From Lutibaculum baratangense AMV1 (lineage in GTDB: Bacteria; Pseudomonadota; Alphaproteobacteria; Rhizobiales; Tepidamorphaceae): a DNA stretch of 64,000 bases. The DNA is taken from contig NZ_AWXZ01000016.1 in NCBI RefSeq assembly GCF_000496075.1, forward strand, positions 90,326 to 154,325. Direction: 5' to 3'. Shown here piece by piece: positions 19,546-28,888 of the stretch (positions are counted from its first letter, which is position 1; each line of letters starts with the position of its first letter). Below the pieces are notes generated by a model, which was not told the DNA's origin, did not search any database, and saw nothing but the letters and a program-made list of their open reading frames with translations. The translations under genes were made by a program, and so were the position numbers.

Positions 19546-22191
19546 TCAGGCCGTGGCGGCCTCCGTCGTCGGCCCGCCCGCCCTCTTCTCCTGCGCCAGC
19601 CGCCGCCGCTGCAGGACGACGATGAGAGCCAACAGGAGCAGTGCGGGGATCCAGGGAAGTTCCCGCGGCGGCTGATCGTTCTCGACCTGCAGCGCGGCGA
19701 TGCGCACGGGCTCGTCGGCGTAGAAGTCGAAGTCCTGGAGGCGCTGGAACATGGTGGTGCCGGGCATCGGCTCCTCCAGGATCACCTGGTCGCCCTCCAC
19801 CACCGGCGCGAGACCGGGCCGGGCCAGGCGCTCCTCGCCCTCGCCCTCCTCGCCGAGTGGCACCATCACGGTGAGCTCGCGCTGCCGGCCGGTCATGAAG
19901 TCGGGGCCGGTGATGATCACGCGCAGCCGCGCGTCCGCCGGCTCCTCGCCCGCATCCTCGATCACCCGGGCCGGCTCGAGATTCACCAGCGGCGGCCAGA
20001 TCTGGTCGATCCAGAAGCCCGGGCGGAAGAAGGTGAAGGCGATCAGCAGGAGCGCGAGGGACTCCCAGACCCGGCACTTCGTGATGAACCAGCGCTGCGC
20101 CGCCGCCGCGATCAGCAGCGAGGCGGTGAGAGCGGTCGCGCAGGTCAGGAACAGGTCGAGCGGCCCCTCGATGCCGATGAGCAGGAGCTTCGTGTTGAAG
20201 ATGAACATGAACGGCAGGATCGCGGTCCGCGACTCGTAGATGAAGGCCTGCACGCCGGTGCGTATCGGGTCGGCGCGCGATATCGCCGCCGCCGCGAAGG
20301 AGGCGAGGCCGACCGGCGGCGTCACGTCCGCCATGATGCCGAAATAGAAGACGAAGAGGTGGACCGCGATCAGGGGGACGATCAGCCCGGACTGGGCACC
20401 CACCTCGACCACGACGGGAGCCATGAGCGAAGAGACGACGATGTAGTTCGCCGTCGTCGGCAGCCCCATGCCGAGGATCAGGCTGATGATCGCGACGAGG
20501 ATCAGCATGATCAGGACGTGGCCGCCCGACAGGAACTCGACGAACTGCGCCATGACCTGGCCGACGCCGGTGAGGGTGACGGTGCCGACCACGATGCCGG
20601 CCGCCGCCGTCGCCACGCCGATGCCGATCATGTTGCGGGCGCCGGTGATCAGGCCCTGCACAAGGTCGTCGAAGCCCCGCCACATCTCCGCCGTCACGGC
20701 CCGCTGGCGCCGGAACAGCGCGAGGATGGGGCGCTGCGTCACGACGATGAAGATCATGAGCACCGTCGCGTAGAAGGCCGAGGTCGCCGGCGAGTAGTGC
20801 TCGATGATCAGGCACCACACGAGCACGATGATCGGCAGGAGGAAATAGAGCCCGGTGCGCGCCACCATGCCGGGCGCGCGCAGCGTCACGACGGATTCGG
20901 GATCGTCCATCTCGAGGTCGGGCCGCTTCGAGGCGTCCCACAACAACACGAGATAGGCGACGAGGATCAGCGCGATCAGGACCTCGCGCGACTGCGGGCC
21001 GAAGACCGACTGGATGCCGAGCACGAGGTAGTAGGTGACGGCGGCGACGATCAGGATCGACAGGAAGACGATTGCGCCGCGCAGGAATCGCATCCGCTTC
21101 GAGTGCTCGCTCGGCGGCCGCTCGATGCCGGTCATTCCTGCCTTCAGCGCCTCGAGATGCACGATGTAGATGAGCGCGATATAGGTGATGAGGGCCGGCA
21201 GGAGGGCGTGGCGCAGCACCTCGACGTAGGGGATGCCGACATACTCGACCATCAGGAACGCGGCCGCGCCCATGACCGGCGGCATGATCTGGCCGTTGAC
21301 CGAGGCTGCGACCTCGACCGCGCCGGCCTTCTCGCCGGGATAGCCGACGCGCTTCATCAGCGGGATCGTGAAGGTTCCCGTGGTCACGACATTCGCGATC
21401 GAGGACCCTGAGATGAGCCCGGTCAGGCCGGAGGAGAGGACGGCCGCCTTGGCCGGCCCGCCGCGGAAGTGCCCGAGCAGCGAGAAGGCGACCTGGATGA
21501 AGTAGTTGCCGGCGCCCGCCCGCTCGAGCAGCGCGCCGAACAGGACGAACAGGAAGACGAAGCTCGCGGAAACGCCGAGCGCGACACCGAACACGCCCTC
21601 CGTCGTGAGCCACATGTGAGACATCGCCCGGCGGAACGAGGCGCCGCCCCACTGCAGGACGTCGGGCACCCACGCGGCGCTGCCGAAGAACACGTAGGAG
21701 AGGAAGACGACGCCGACGATCGGCATGGCGGGCCCGAGCGAGCGGCGCGCGCCCTCGAGCAGGAGAACGAGGCCGGCGCCGGCCACGACGAGGTCGAGGG
21801 TCGTCGGCAGGCCCGGCCGGCGCGACAGCTCGGAATAGAAGAGGAAGATGTAGCCCGCGCAGAACGCCGCCGTGATCGCGAGCACCCAGTCGACGAGAGG
21901 GATATGCCGCCGCGGGCTCGACCGGAACGCCGGGAAGGCGAGGAACGCAAGGAAGAGGGCAAAGGCGAGGTGGATCGACCTCACCTCCGTGTCGTTCAGG
22001 ACGCGCACGTAGCGCGAGACCATGAAGGGCAGCGGCGAGGCGACCCAGAGCTGGAAGAGGGACCAGAGAAGCGCGGTGCCGGCAACCACCAGTGCCACGG
22101 TTCTCGACGACGGCGCCCGGGCTCCGACATCCGACGTGGCGAACTCGTCCGCGTCGCCTCCGGCCCTGCCTTCCCGCTCGGTGTTGCTCAT
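19546..22191 (-). CDS. TRAP transporter permease, fused 4TM/12TM (TAXI type)
   Basis: The membrane component of a TRAP transporter in which the small DctQ-like and large DctM-like parts are one protein. It has 881 residues. Several hydrophobic helices form the N-terminal part, and the DctM-like core includes GLISGSSIANVVTTGTFTIP and the pseudo-repeat GMGLPTTANYIVVSSLMAPV. An additional soluble domain of roughly 150 residues near the C terminus (about 720-850) ends in one further helix and a basic tail; this is longer than minimal family members. It is preceded by its TAXI substrate-binding protein, 75 nt upstream, on the same strand. The substrate cannot be read from the sequence. Confidence 0.93.
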   Translation of the reverse strand: MSNTEREGRAGGDADEFATSDVGARAPSSRTVALVVAGTALLWSLFQLWVASPLPFMVSRYVRVLNDTEVRSIHLAFALFLAFLAFPAFRSSPRRHIPLVDWVLAITAAFCAGYIFLFYSELSRRPGLPTTLDLVVAGAGLVLLLEGARRSLGPAMPIVGVVFLSYVFFGSAAWVPDVLQWGGASFRRAMSHMWLTTEGVFGVALGVSASFVFLFVLFGALLERAGAGNYFIQVAFSLLGHFRGGPAKAAVLSSGLTGLISGSSIANVVTTGTFTIPLMKRVGYPGEKAGAVEVAASVNGQIMPPVMGAAAFLMVEYVGIPYVEVLRHALLPALITYIALIYIVHLEALKAGMTGIERPPSEHSKRMRFLRGAIVFLSILIVAAVTYYLVLGIQSVFGPQSREVLIALILVAYLVLLWDASKRPDLEMDDPESVVTLRAPGMVARTGLYFLLPIIVLVWCLIIEHYSPATSAFYATVLMIFIVVTQRPILALFRRQRAVTAEMWRGFDDLVQGLITGARNMIGIGVATAAAGIVVGTVTLTGVGQVMAQFVEFLSGGHVLIMLILVAIISLILGMGLPTTANYIVVSSLMAPVVVEVGAQSGLIVPLIAVHLFVFYFGIMADVTPPVGLASFAAAAISRADPIRTGVQAFIYESRTAILPFMFIFNTKLLLIGIEGPLDLFLTCATALTASLLIAAAAQRWFITKCRVWESLALLLIAFTFFRPGFWIDQIWPPLVNLEPARVIEDAGEEPADARLRVIITGPDFMTGRQRELTVMVPLGEEGEGEERLARPGLAPVVEGDQVILEEPMPGTTMFQRLQDFDFYADEPVRIAALQVENDQPPRELPWIPALLLLALIVVLQRRRLAQEKRAGGPTTEAATA

Positions 22192-22266
22192 CGCCAGCCC
22201 TCGAAACAGGCCGGATCCGCCGGCCCCGGGTGGAGGGGGCTCAGGCGCCCCCTCCGGTGAGCGGGA

Positions 22267-23226
22267 TCACATCCAGCCCTGCTCCTCGTAGTACTTCTGG
22301 GCGCCCGGATGGAGCGGCGCGGACAAGCCCTCGGACACCATCTGCTCCTGCTTGAGCACGCCGAAGGCCGGGTGCAGGCCCTTGAAGGCCTCGAGATTCT
22401 CGAAGACCGCCTTCACGACCGTGTAGACGACCTCCTCGGGCACGTCGGCCGAGGCGACGAGCGTCGCGCCGACGCCGAACGTCTCGACGTCCTCGTCGGT
22501 GCCGCGATACATGCCGCCGGGGATCGTCGCGTGGAAGTAGTAGTCGTTCTCCTCGAGAAGTTCGTCGACCTCGGGGCCCGTCACCGGCACGACGACGGCG
22601 TCACAGGTCGTGGTCGGCTCCGTGATGCCCGCGGAGGGATGGCCGACCGAGTAGACGAAGGCGTCGATATTGTTGTCGCAGAGCGCGGCCCCCTGCTCGG
22701 CCGGCTTCAGCTCGGAGGCGACCTGGAAGTCCGCCTGCGTCCACCCCTTGCGCTCCATCAGGAGGTCCATCAGCGTGCGCTGGCCCGAGCCCGGATTGCC
22801 GATGTTGACGCGCTTGCCGTTCAGGTCGTCGAAGGTCTCGATGCCGGCATCCGCCCGGGCGACGACCGTGAAAGGCTCCGGATGGAGCGAGAAGACGGCG
22901 CGGAGGCTCTCCACCGGCTGCCCATCGAACTGCGCGGCGCCGTTCACCGCGTTGTACTGCACGTCGGACTGGGCGATGCCGAAGTCGAGATCGCCGGCAC
23001 CGATGAAGTTGACGTTCTCGATCGATCCACCCGTCGACTCGGCCGAGCAGCGGATGCCGTGATCGCGCCGGCCCTGGTTGACGAGACGGCAGATGGCGCC
23101 GCCGGCCGGGTAGTAGACGCCCGTGACGCCGCCCGTGCCGATGGAAATGAACTGCTGCTGCGCCGAGGCGCCGCCGGTGCCGATCGTCATTGCCGCCGCT
23201 GCGGTCAGCATTGCCAAGCGTTTCAT
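22267..23226 (-). CDS. TAXI-family TRAP substrate-binding protein
   Basis: A periplasmic receptor of the TAXI type, 319 residues from [13 protein letters not shown]. The signal peptide ends around GGASAQQ. The family hallmark [21 protein letters not shown] follows directly, then STGGSIENV, and later [14 protein letters not shown]. The start was chosen because it gives a proper signal peptide and has GAGGGAGT-like Shine-Dalgarno spacing (GAGGGAGTAGTC). It pairs with the downstream fused permease. Glutamate or other organic acids are known ligands of some TAXI proteins; here the ligand is unknown. Confidence 0.93.
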   Translation of the reverse strand: MKRLAMLTAAAAMTIGTGGASAQQQFISIGTGGVTGVYYPAGGAICRLVNQGRRDHGIRCSAESTGGSIENVNFIGAGDLDFGIAQSDVQYNAVNGAAQFDGQPVESLRAVFSLHPEPFTVVARADAGIETFDDLNGKRVNIGNPGSGQRTLMDLLMERKGWTQADFQVASELKPAEQGAALCDNNIDAFVYSVGHPSAGITEPTTTCDAVVVPVTGPEVDELLEENDYYFHATIPGGMYRGTDEDVETFGVGATLVASADVPEEVVYTVVKAVFENLEAFKGLHPAFGVLKQEQMVSEGLSAPLHPGAQKYYEEQGWM

Positions 23227-23512
23227 GACTACTCCCTCTGGTGTCCACTGCAGCTGGAGGTTCGACCCCGCGACGCGCGTGACCGACCCTGAAATTGCGG
23301 GCGATGTGGTTCGCAGGAGCCGCACCACGTCCCGTTCAGAACTCTAGTCTCAGCCGCAAATCGGCTGCGAGACAACCCCGAATCTGTCGGTCACGTGGCG
23401 GCACGACGCCCGCCAGGTGACGGATCTAGGGCAGCAACACGTCTCCGGCGACGTTTCGCTCGCCCCTTTTCTCTCCCCTTCGAGCAGCCGTCGATGGGCG
23501 GGCTCCGGGAGA

Positions 23513-24325
23513 TCAGCCGTCGCGGCCGTTCGTGAAGAACTCCGGGCGAAAGTCATGGATTTCGCGCAGGAGCGTGACGAGACGCCCGGCGGAGTAAGCC
23601 GCGGATGCCTCTCCCTTCGCGGCGGTGGCCGACGCCGCGGATCCGACGGCGCCGGCCGCATTGAGATCCTCCATCGCCCAGGACATGCCGGTGCCGCCTA
23701 TCCCCGCGAAGATCCCGTAGCGGCGCTCGATCGCTTCCGACGCGGACGGGAAATCCGCGACGCGGTCGCGACGGACGAGGTCCGGCTCGAGGCGCAGCAT
23801 GAGGGAGGTCTCGACATCTCCCGCATGGATGCCGTGCCTGAGCTCGTGCTGGGCGAAAAGCCCGGCCGGCTGGCCGAGACGCATCCAGTTCGTCGCCACG
23901 ACGAGCATCTCGAAGTCGAGCCTCAGGGTGCGCCCCGCGATCGACATGGCTTCGCTGTTGCCCCCGTGGGAGGACAGGATCACGAGCTTTCGGATGCCCG
24001 CCCGAAGAACGCCGGCGCCGATCTCCACGATCATGGCCGACAGGATCTCGGCGGACAGGCTGATCGTGCCGGGGAACGCCCGGTGCTCGTCGCTCTTGCC
24101 GTAGGGCAGCGTCGGCAGGACGACAACCGGCAGGTCCCCCGGCATCGCCTCGAGCGCGCGGCCGAGAAGCCCCTCGCCGATCATCGTATCGGTGCCCAGA
24201 GGGAGGTGCGGCCCATGCTGCTCCGTCGCCGCGATCGGGAGAACGGCGATCCAGTCCGCCGTCTCGGCGCCGGCGAGGTCTTCCGTCATCAGTTCGTCCC
24301 AGTGTCGGCTCGGCGGGATGCGCAC
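23513..24325 (-). CDS. Creatininase-family amidohydrolase
   Basis: A 270-residue metal-dependent amidohydrolase of the creatininase superfamily. Metal ligands are visible in ATEQHGPHLPLGTD, SSHGGNSEAM and HAGDVETSLML. The family includes creatininase, MftE-type peptidases and FAPy-deformylases; the sequence alone does not pick one. It is transcribed toward the TAXI receptor and TRAP permease, with a 286-nt gap that shows no other gene, so a role in processing the imported compound is possible. It is divergent from the ABC ATPase gene, with 124 nt between starts. Confidence 0.85.
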   Translation of the reverse strand: MRIPPSRHWDELMTEDLAGAETADWIAVLPIAATEQHGPHLPLGTDTMIGEGLLGRALEAMPGDLPVVVLPTLPYGKSDEHRAFPGTISLSAEILSAMIVEIGAGVLRAGIRKLVILSSHGGNSEAMSIAGRTLRLDFEMLVVATNWMRLGQPAGLFAQHELRHGIHAGDVETSLMLRLEPDLVRRDRVADFPSASEAIERRYGIFAGIGGTGMSWAMEDLNAAGAVGSAASATAAKGEASAAYSAGRLVTLLREIHDFRPEFFTNGRDG

Positions 24326-24449
24326 GTCGGGATCCTCCTCGTCAGCGGCGGCCCACGCTATTCGTCGCCCCCGACCGTGGCAACGGCATCATCGGGACGA
24401 GGGGCTCGCGTCGTGGCGTGGATCGCAAGCCGATGATAGCCTCTCGCCC

Positions 24450-25253
24450 ATGAGAACAGAGGCCTCCGTGATCGAGCATCCCCCTGCCCCTCCGACCGGC
24501 CGCCCCGCGATCACGCTCACCGGGGTGTCGAAGCGCTTCGACACCGGCACGCTGGCGCTCGACGGGCTGAACCTGCGCGTGGCCGAGGGGGAATTCCTGA
24601 GCCTGCTCGGCCCTTCCGGCTGCGGCAAGTCGACCGCGCTGCGGCTCATCGCGGGGCTCGCCGAGCCGAGCTCCGGCACGGTCACGCGGGAGGCGGGCGC
24701 AAGCGAGATCGGCTTCGTCTTCCAGGAGCCGACGTTGATGCCGTGGGCGACCGCCTTCGGAAATGTCTGGATGCCGCTCAGGCTGAAGGGTGTCGGCCGG
24801 CGGCAGGCCCGGGATCCGGTCATGGAGGCGCTCGAGCGGGTGGGGCTTCAGGACTTCGCGGGGGCCTATCCGAGAGAGCTCTCGGGAGGCATGAAGATGC
24901 GCGTCTCGATCGCCCGCGCCCTCGTCGGCAGGCCGAAGATCCTCCTCATGGACGAGCCGTTCGCGGCGCTCGACGAGATCACACGCTTCCGGCTGAACGA
25001 CGAACTGCTCGAACTGTGGCGGAAAGCGGGGTGGACCGGGGTCTTCGTCACGCACTCCGTCTTCGAGTCCGTGTTTCTCTCGCAGCGGGTGGCCATTCTC
25101 TCCGCGCGGCCGGGCCACGTCGTGGAGGAACTGGAGATAGACGAGCCTTATCCTCGCGACGAGGGATTCCGCACGTCCCCCTCCTACGCACACCACTGCC
25201 GCGCGGTCTCGCACGCGCTGCGGCGTGCCACCGTCGACATCCGGGCTGCCTGA
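24450..25253 (+). CDS. NitT/TauT-type ABC transporter ATPase, orphan
   Basis: A 267-residue ABC ATPase of the nitrate/sulfonate/taurine class (SsuB/TauB-like). Walker A is GPSGCGKST, the Q-loop lies in FVFQEPTLMPWATAFGNVWMP, the signature is LSGGMKMRVS and Walker B is ILLMDEPFAALDE, followed by the switch histidine in VFVTHSVFESVFLSQR. No permease or binding protein gene is adjacent, so the partner subunits must lie elsewhere. The ATG at 24450 was taken because it starts close before the ATPase fold. It is followed after 68 nt by a marR gene and is divergent from the creatininase-family gene. Confidence 0.9.
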   Translation: MRTEASVIEHPPAPPTGRPAITLTGVSKRFDTGTLALDGLNLRVAEGEFLSLLGPSGCGKSTALRLIAGLAEPSSGTVTREAGASEIGFVFQEPTLMPWATAFGNVWMPLRLKGVGRRQARDPVMEALERVGLQDFAGAYPRELSGGMKMRVSIARALVGRPKILLMDEPFAALDEITRFRLNDELLELWRKAGWTGVFVTHSVFESVFLSQRVAILSARPGHVVEELEIDEPYPRDEGFRTSPSYAHHCRAVSHALRRATVDIRAA

Positions 25254-25321
25254 GAGCGTGGCGTCGGTCCCAGGCCCAGTCCGGATGCCCCGCCACCCTG
25301 GTCGGCTACGGAAGAGATCAC

Positions 25322-25810
25322 GTGAAGCGCTGGTATGAGGAGTCGGTCGGCCTGCACCTGACCCGTGCCGCGCGGCTGCACAGGTCCCGCGCGCAGGCGA
25401 TCCTGCGCGAGATGGGTCTCTATCCCGGCCAGGAGACCGTTCTGCAGGTGCTGCTCGAGGATGACGGCCAGCCCATGTCGACGCTCGCGCGCGAACTGAA
25501 GGTCCGGCCGCCGACGGTCACGAAGATGGTGACGCGCATGGCGGCCCAGGGCCTGCTCGTCCGCCTGGCGTCCGAGCGGGACGCCCGCAGCGCGACGGTG
25601 CACCTGACGCAGGCCGGGCGCGAGCGTGCGACCGAGCTCAAGCAGCGCTGGAAAGCGCTCGAACAGGAGACGCTGGCGAAGCTCGACGGCAAGGACCGGA
25701 AGCGGCTCGTCAAACTTCTGTCGGCGATCGAGAAGGCGCTCGCGGAAGAGCCCCCCAGGAGGCCCAAGACAGCCAAGACGGCGGCACGGTCGGACGAGGA
25801 ATCGGACTGA
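25322..25810 (+). CDS. MarR-family transcriptional regulator
   Basis: A 162-residue winged-helix regulator. The core has LYPGQETVLQVLLEDDGQPMSTLARELKVRPPTVTKMVTRMAAQGLL (the helix-turn-helix at about 45-90), then the wing with RLASERDARSATVHLTQAGRE. A long C-terminal helix ends in a Lys/Arg-rich tail. I chose the GTG at 25322 (VKRWYEESVG), preceded by GGAAGAG; no in-frame ATG fits. MarR proteins usually respond to small aromatic compounds and often control neighbouring genes; the target here is unknown. It lies between the orphan ABC ATPase and modE. Confidence 0.9.
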   Translation: MKRWYEESVGLHLTRAARLHRSRAQAILREMGLYPGQETVLQVLLEDDGQPMSTLARELKVRPPTVTKMVTRMAAQGLLVRLASERDARSATVHLTQAGRERATELKQRWKALEQETLAKLDGKDRKRLVKLLSAIEKALAEEPPRRPKTAKTAARSDEESD

Positions 25811-25872
25811 GGGTCCTCCCGCGCGTCCTCCCGCGCTTGCAAAGGGTCCCAGGGGGCGCGACTGTCGCGGGC

Positions 25873-26244
25873 ATGGCTACCTCCTCTCCGATCCTCGGCC
25901 CACGCCTGCGCATCGTGCTCCGCCCGAACGTGGCGATCGGCCCCGGCAAGGCCGACCTCCTCGAAGCGATACGAGAGACCGGCTCCATCTCGGCGGCGGG
26001 TCGCCGGATGAAGATGAGCTACAAGCGCGCGTGGCAGCTGATCGAGGCGATGAACACCTCGTTCGACACGCCCCTGGTCGAGACCGCGACCGGCGGGCGC
26101 GCCGGCGGCGGCGCCGTCCTCACAGCGCTGGGCGAGGAGGTGCTGCTGCGCTACCGCAAGATGGAGGCGAAGACCCGCGAGGTGGTGGAGGTCGACCTGA
26201 TTGCCCTGCGCGAGCGGTTGCCCGCCGGAGGTCAGACGACGTGA
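25873..26244 (+). CDS. ModE-like molybdate regulator, DNA-binding domain only
   Basis: A 123-residue protein that matches the N-terminal winged-helix domain of ModE (LysR-type HTH). Diagnostic blocks are GKADLLEAIRETGSISAAGRRMKMSYKRAWQLI and TPLVETATGGRAGGGAVLT. It ends right after this domain and has no Mop (molbindin) domains, so it cannot bind molybdate in the way that E. coli ModE does. It directly precedes modABC and a Mo-box, which supports control of that operon. The start MATSSPILGP was taken over an ATG 12 codons upstream because it fits the family. Confidence 0.88.
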   Translation: MATSSPILGPRLRIVLRPNVAIGPGKADLLEAIRETGSISAAGRRMKMSYKRAWQLIEAMNTSFDTPLVETATGGRAGGGAVLTALGEEVLLRYRKMEAKTREVVEVDLIALRERLPAGGQTT

Positions 26245-26267
26245 CGTTGGACGACGTCGACAATCCG

Positions 26268-26291
26268 CGTTATATCCAGATGAATATAGCG
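26268..26291 (+). promoter_or_regulatory. Mo-box (ModE operator) before modA
   Basis: CGTTATAT, 8 nt, ATATAGCG. This near-perfect dyad has the same 8+8+8 layout as the E. coli modA operator (CGTTATAT-N8-ACATAACG). It starts 24 nt after the modE-like stop codon and ends 17 nt before the modA ATG. Binding at this place would block transcription of modABC when molybdate is plentiful. Confidence 0.85.
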
Positions 26292-26308
26292 TTCCCACGG
26301 AGGGTCCG

Positions 26309-27079
26309 ATGGGCCATCTCGTCCGCCACGTGCTGCCTTTCGCGCTCCTCCTCGCCGCGCTCGCACTGCCCGCACGGGCGGAGCCGCCGACCGTGTTCGC
26401 CGCGGCGAGCCTGACGGACGCGATGGAGGCCGTGGGGCGGGCTTATCAGGAGGAAACCGGAGAGGCGGTGCGCTTCTCCTTCGCCTCCTCCTCGACGCTC
26501 GCACGGCAGGTCGAGGCGGGCGCGCCCGCCGATATCATCATTTCCGCAAACGAGCAGTGGATGGACTATCTGCAGGAACGGGAGATGATCGATCCGACCA
26601 CGCGAATGAGCCCGATCTCGAACGGCCTCGTGCTCGTGGCGCCGCGGGACGGAGGCGTCGACGAGGTCGACATAACGGCCGAGACCGATCTCGCGGCGCT
26701 CCTCGGCACGAACGGGAGGCTCGCCGTCGGCGATCCCGACCATGTGCCCGCCGGGATCTACGCGAAGCAGTCGCTCGAGGCGCTCGGGTTCTGGGGTGCT
26801 CTCGAGCAGAGGCTCGCGCGCGCCGACGACGTGCGCGCCGCGCTCACCCTCGTCTCGCGCGGAGAGGCGTCCCTCGGGATCGTCTATGCGACCGACGCGC
26901 AGGTCGACGGGGGCGTGAAGGTCGTCGGCCACTTTCCCACCGACAGCCACGATCCGATCACCTATCCGTTCGCGGTCGTGGCCGATGCCCCCAGCGGAAG
27001 CGCGGCCCGGCTGTTCGACTTCCTGACCGGAGAGGAGGCCCTTGCGATCTACGAGCGTCACGGCTTCCGGCGGAACTGA
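26309..27079 (+). CDS. modA: Molybdate ABC transporter substrate-binding protein
   Basis: The periplasmic molybdate/tungstate receptor, 256 residues. A signal peptide (MGHLVRHVLPFALLLAALALPARA) precedes the conserved FAAASLTDAMEAVGRAYQ. Further ligand-site blocks are FSFASSSTLARQVEAGAPADI, DHVPAGIYAKQSLEALG and VYATDA. The ATG at 26309 has CGGAGGG about 6 nt upstream and gives the signal peptide at the right place. It is the first gene of modABC, 4 nt before modB. Confidence 0.96.
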   Translation: MGHLVRHVLPFALLLAALALPARAEPPTVFAAASLTDAMEAVGRAYQEETGEAVRFSFASSSTLARQVEAGAPADIIISANEQWMDYLQEREMIDPTTRMSPISNGLVLVAPRDGGVDEVDITAETDLAALLGTNGRLAVGDPDHVPAGIYAKQSLEALGFWGALEQRLARADDVRAALTLVSRGEASLGIVYATDAQVDGGVKVVGHFPTDSHDPITYPFAVVADAPSGSAARLFDFLTGEEALAIYERHGFRRN

Positions 27080-27083
27080 CGGC

Positions 27084-27770
27084 ATGCTCACGGACGCCGA
27101 ATGGGAGGCCTTGGTCCTCAGCTTCAAGATCTCCACGGTCGCCGTGCTCTGCGCCCTCCCCCTCGCCGTCCTCGTGGCCGCGCTCCTCGCGCGCGGCCGC
27201 TTCCCCGGCCGATCCCTCCTCGACGGCATCGTGCTGATGCCGCTCGTCCTCCCGCCGGTCGTGGTGGGCTACCTCCTGCTCGTCACCTTCGGCACCCGCG
27301 CGCCCCTGGGCGCCTGGCTCCACGAGACCTTCGGCTGGCGCTTCGTGTTCTCGTGGACGGGAGCGGCGCTCGCGGCGGCGATCGTCACCTTTCCCTTCCA
27401 GGTGCGCGCCATCCGCCTCGCGATCGAGGCGATCGACCGCGACATCTCGGCGGCGGCCGAGACGCTGGGCGCGGGGCCTGTCGACCGTTTCTTCTCGATC
27501 GTGCTCCCGCTCGCGCTGCCGGGCGTCGTCGCCGGCGCCATCACCGCCTTCGCGGCGAGCCTCGGCGAGTTCGGGGCCATCATCACCTTCGTGTCGAACG
27601 TCCCCGGCGAGACCCGCACCCTGCCGCTTGCCATCTACACGGCAATCCAGTCGCCCGGCGGCGAGGCACAGGCCGCACGGCTCGCGGCGATCTCGATCGG
27701 TCTCGCGCTCGCGGGGCTCCTGCTGGCAGAGCTGGCCGCGAAGCGCCTCGAACACATGATCGGCCGATGA
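27084..27770 (+). CDS. modB: Molybdate ABC transporter permease
   Basis: The membrane channel subunit, 228 residues with five to six helices. The cytoplasmic EAA-loop that contacts ModC is AAETLGAGPVDRFFSIVLP, followed by GVVAGAITAFAASLGEFGA, as in ModB/CysT-type permeases. The ATG at 27084 gives MLTDAEWEALVLSFKIS, which is the typical ModB start. Its stop overlaps the modC start by 4 nt (ATGA). Confidence 0.96.
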   Translation: MLTDAEWEALVLSFKISTVAVLCALPLAVLVAALLARGRFPGRSLLDGIVLMPLVLPPVVVGYLLLVTFGTRAPLGAWLHETFGWRFVFSWTGAALAAAIVTFPFQVRAIRLAIEAIDRDISAAAETLGAGPVDRFFSIVLPLALPGVVAGAITAFAASLGEFGAIITFVSNVPGETRTLPLAIYTAIQSPGGEAQAARLAAISIGLALAGLLLAELAAKRLEHMIGR

Positions 27771-28888
27771 CGCTGCGTCTCCGGATCGGCCACCGGTTCC
27801 CCGGATTTCAGGTCACGGCGTCGTTCGAGGCGCCGCCCTCCGGCATCACCGGCCTCTTCGGCCCCTCGGGCTCCGGCAAGACGACGGTCATCAATGCGAT
27901 CGCCGGCCTCCTGCGACCCGACGAGGGCGCGATCGAGCTCGACGACCGTGTCCTGCTCGACCGGGCGACAGGCATCGATGTTCCCGCCCGCCGGCGGCGC
28001 ATCGGCTACGTCTTTCAGGATGCGAGGCTCTTTCCCCACCTGAGCGTGCACTCGAACCTCCTCTACGGCTGGCGCCGCTCGCCCGTCCGGCTGCCCCAGC
28101 ACGAGATCGACGGCGTGATCGAGATGCTGGGCATCGCTCACCTGCTCGAGCGCAAGCCGCACAGGCTGTCGGGCGGCGAGAAGGGGCGGGTGTCGCTCGG
28201 GCGCGCCCTCCTGTCCAATCCCGACCTCCTGCTCCTCGACGAGCCGCTGGCGGCGCTCGACACGGCACGGCGCCACGAGATCCTGCCTTATCTCGAGCGG
28301 CTGAAGGCGGAGGCGCGCGTGCCGATGGTCTATGTCAGCCACTCGATCGAGGAGATCACGAGGCTCGCGGACATGCTGGTGGTGATGAACGGGGGCCGGT
28401 CCGTCGTCTCCGGGCCGGTGGCCGAGATCATGTCGCGGCTCGACCTCTTCCCGCTGACGGGGCGGTTCGAGGCGGGCGCGGTCGTCGACTGCCGGGTCGA
28501 GGCGCACGACGCGCGCCACGGCATGACCAGTCTCCTCTTCGAGGGGGGCCGGTTCCTCGTGCCCCGGCTCGCGGCGGAGCCCGGCCACGCCCTGCGCGCG
28601 CGCATCCGTGCCCGCGACGTCATCGTCGCGACGGAGGAGCCCCGCGGCCTGAGCGCCAACAACGTCCTGCCGGCCATCGTGCGGGAGATCCGGCGCGATC
28701 AGGATCCGTTTGCCGAGATCGCGCTCGACTGCGGCGGCACGAGCCTCGTCGCGCGCATCACCCAACTCTCCCTCGACCGGCTCGGATTGGCCCCCGGCAC
28801 GAGCGTCTACGCGATCGTCAAGGCGCTGAACGTGGAGACGCGAGGCTCCTTGCCGGCGCCCCGCCGCGCGGGCGGCGAGAGCGCCTGA
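27767..28888 (+). CDS. modC: Molybdate ABC transporter ATPase
   Basis: The ATP-binding subunit, 373 residues. Walker A is GPSGSGKTT, the Q-loop GYVFQDARLFPHLSV, the signature LSGGEKGRVSLGRA and Walker B LLLLDEPLAALD. The C-terminal 90 residues are a TOBE/Mop domain (LSANNVLPAIVREI and LARITQLSLDRLGL-like VARITQLSLDRLGL) that may sense molybdate. Its last 71 nt overlap the 3' end of the convergent P-type ATPase gene. The start overlaps modB by 4 nt. Confidence 0.96.
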   Translation: MTLRLRIGHRFPGFQVTASFEAPPSGITGLFGPSGSGKTTVINAIAGLLRPDEGAIELDDRVLLDRATGIDVPARRRRIGYVFQDARLFPHLSVHSNLLYGWRRSPVRLPQHEIDGVIEMLGIAHLLERKPHRLSGGEKGRVSLGRALLSNPDLLLLDEPLAALDTARRHEILPYLERLKAEARVPMVYVSHSIEEITRLADMLVVMNGGRSVVSGPVAEIMSRLDLFPLTGRFEAGAVVDCRVEAHDARHGMTSLLFEGGRFLVPRLAAEPGHALRARIRARDVIVATEEPRGLSANNVLPAIVREIRRDQDPFAEIALDCGGTSLVARITQLSLDRLGLAPGTSVYAIVKALNVETRGSLPAPRRAGGESA

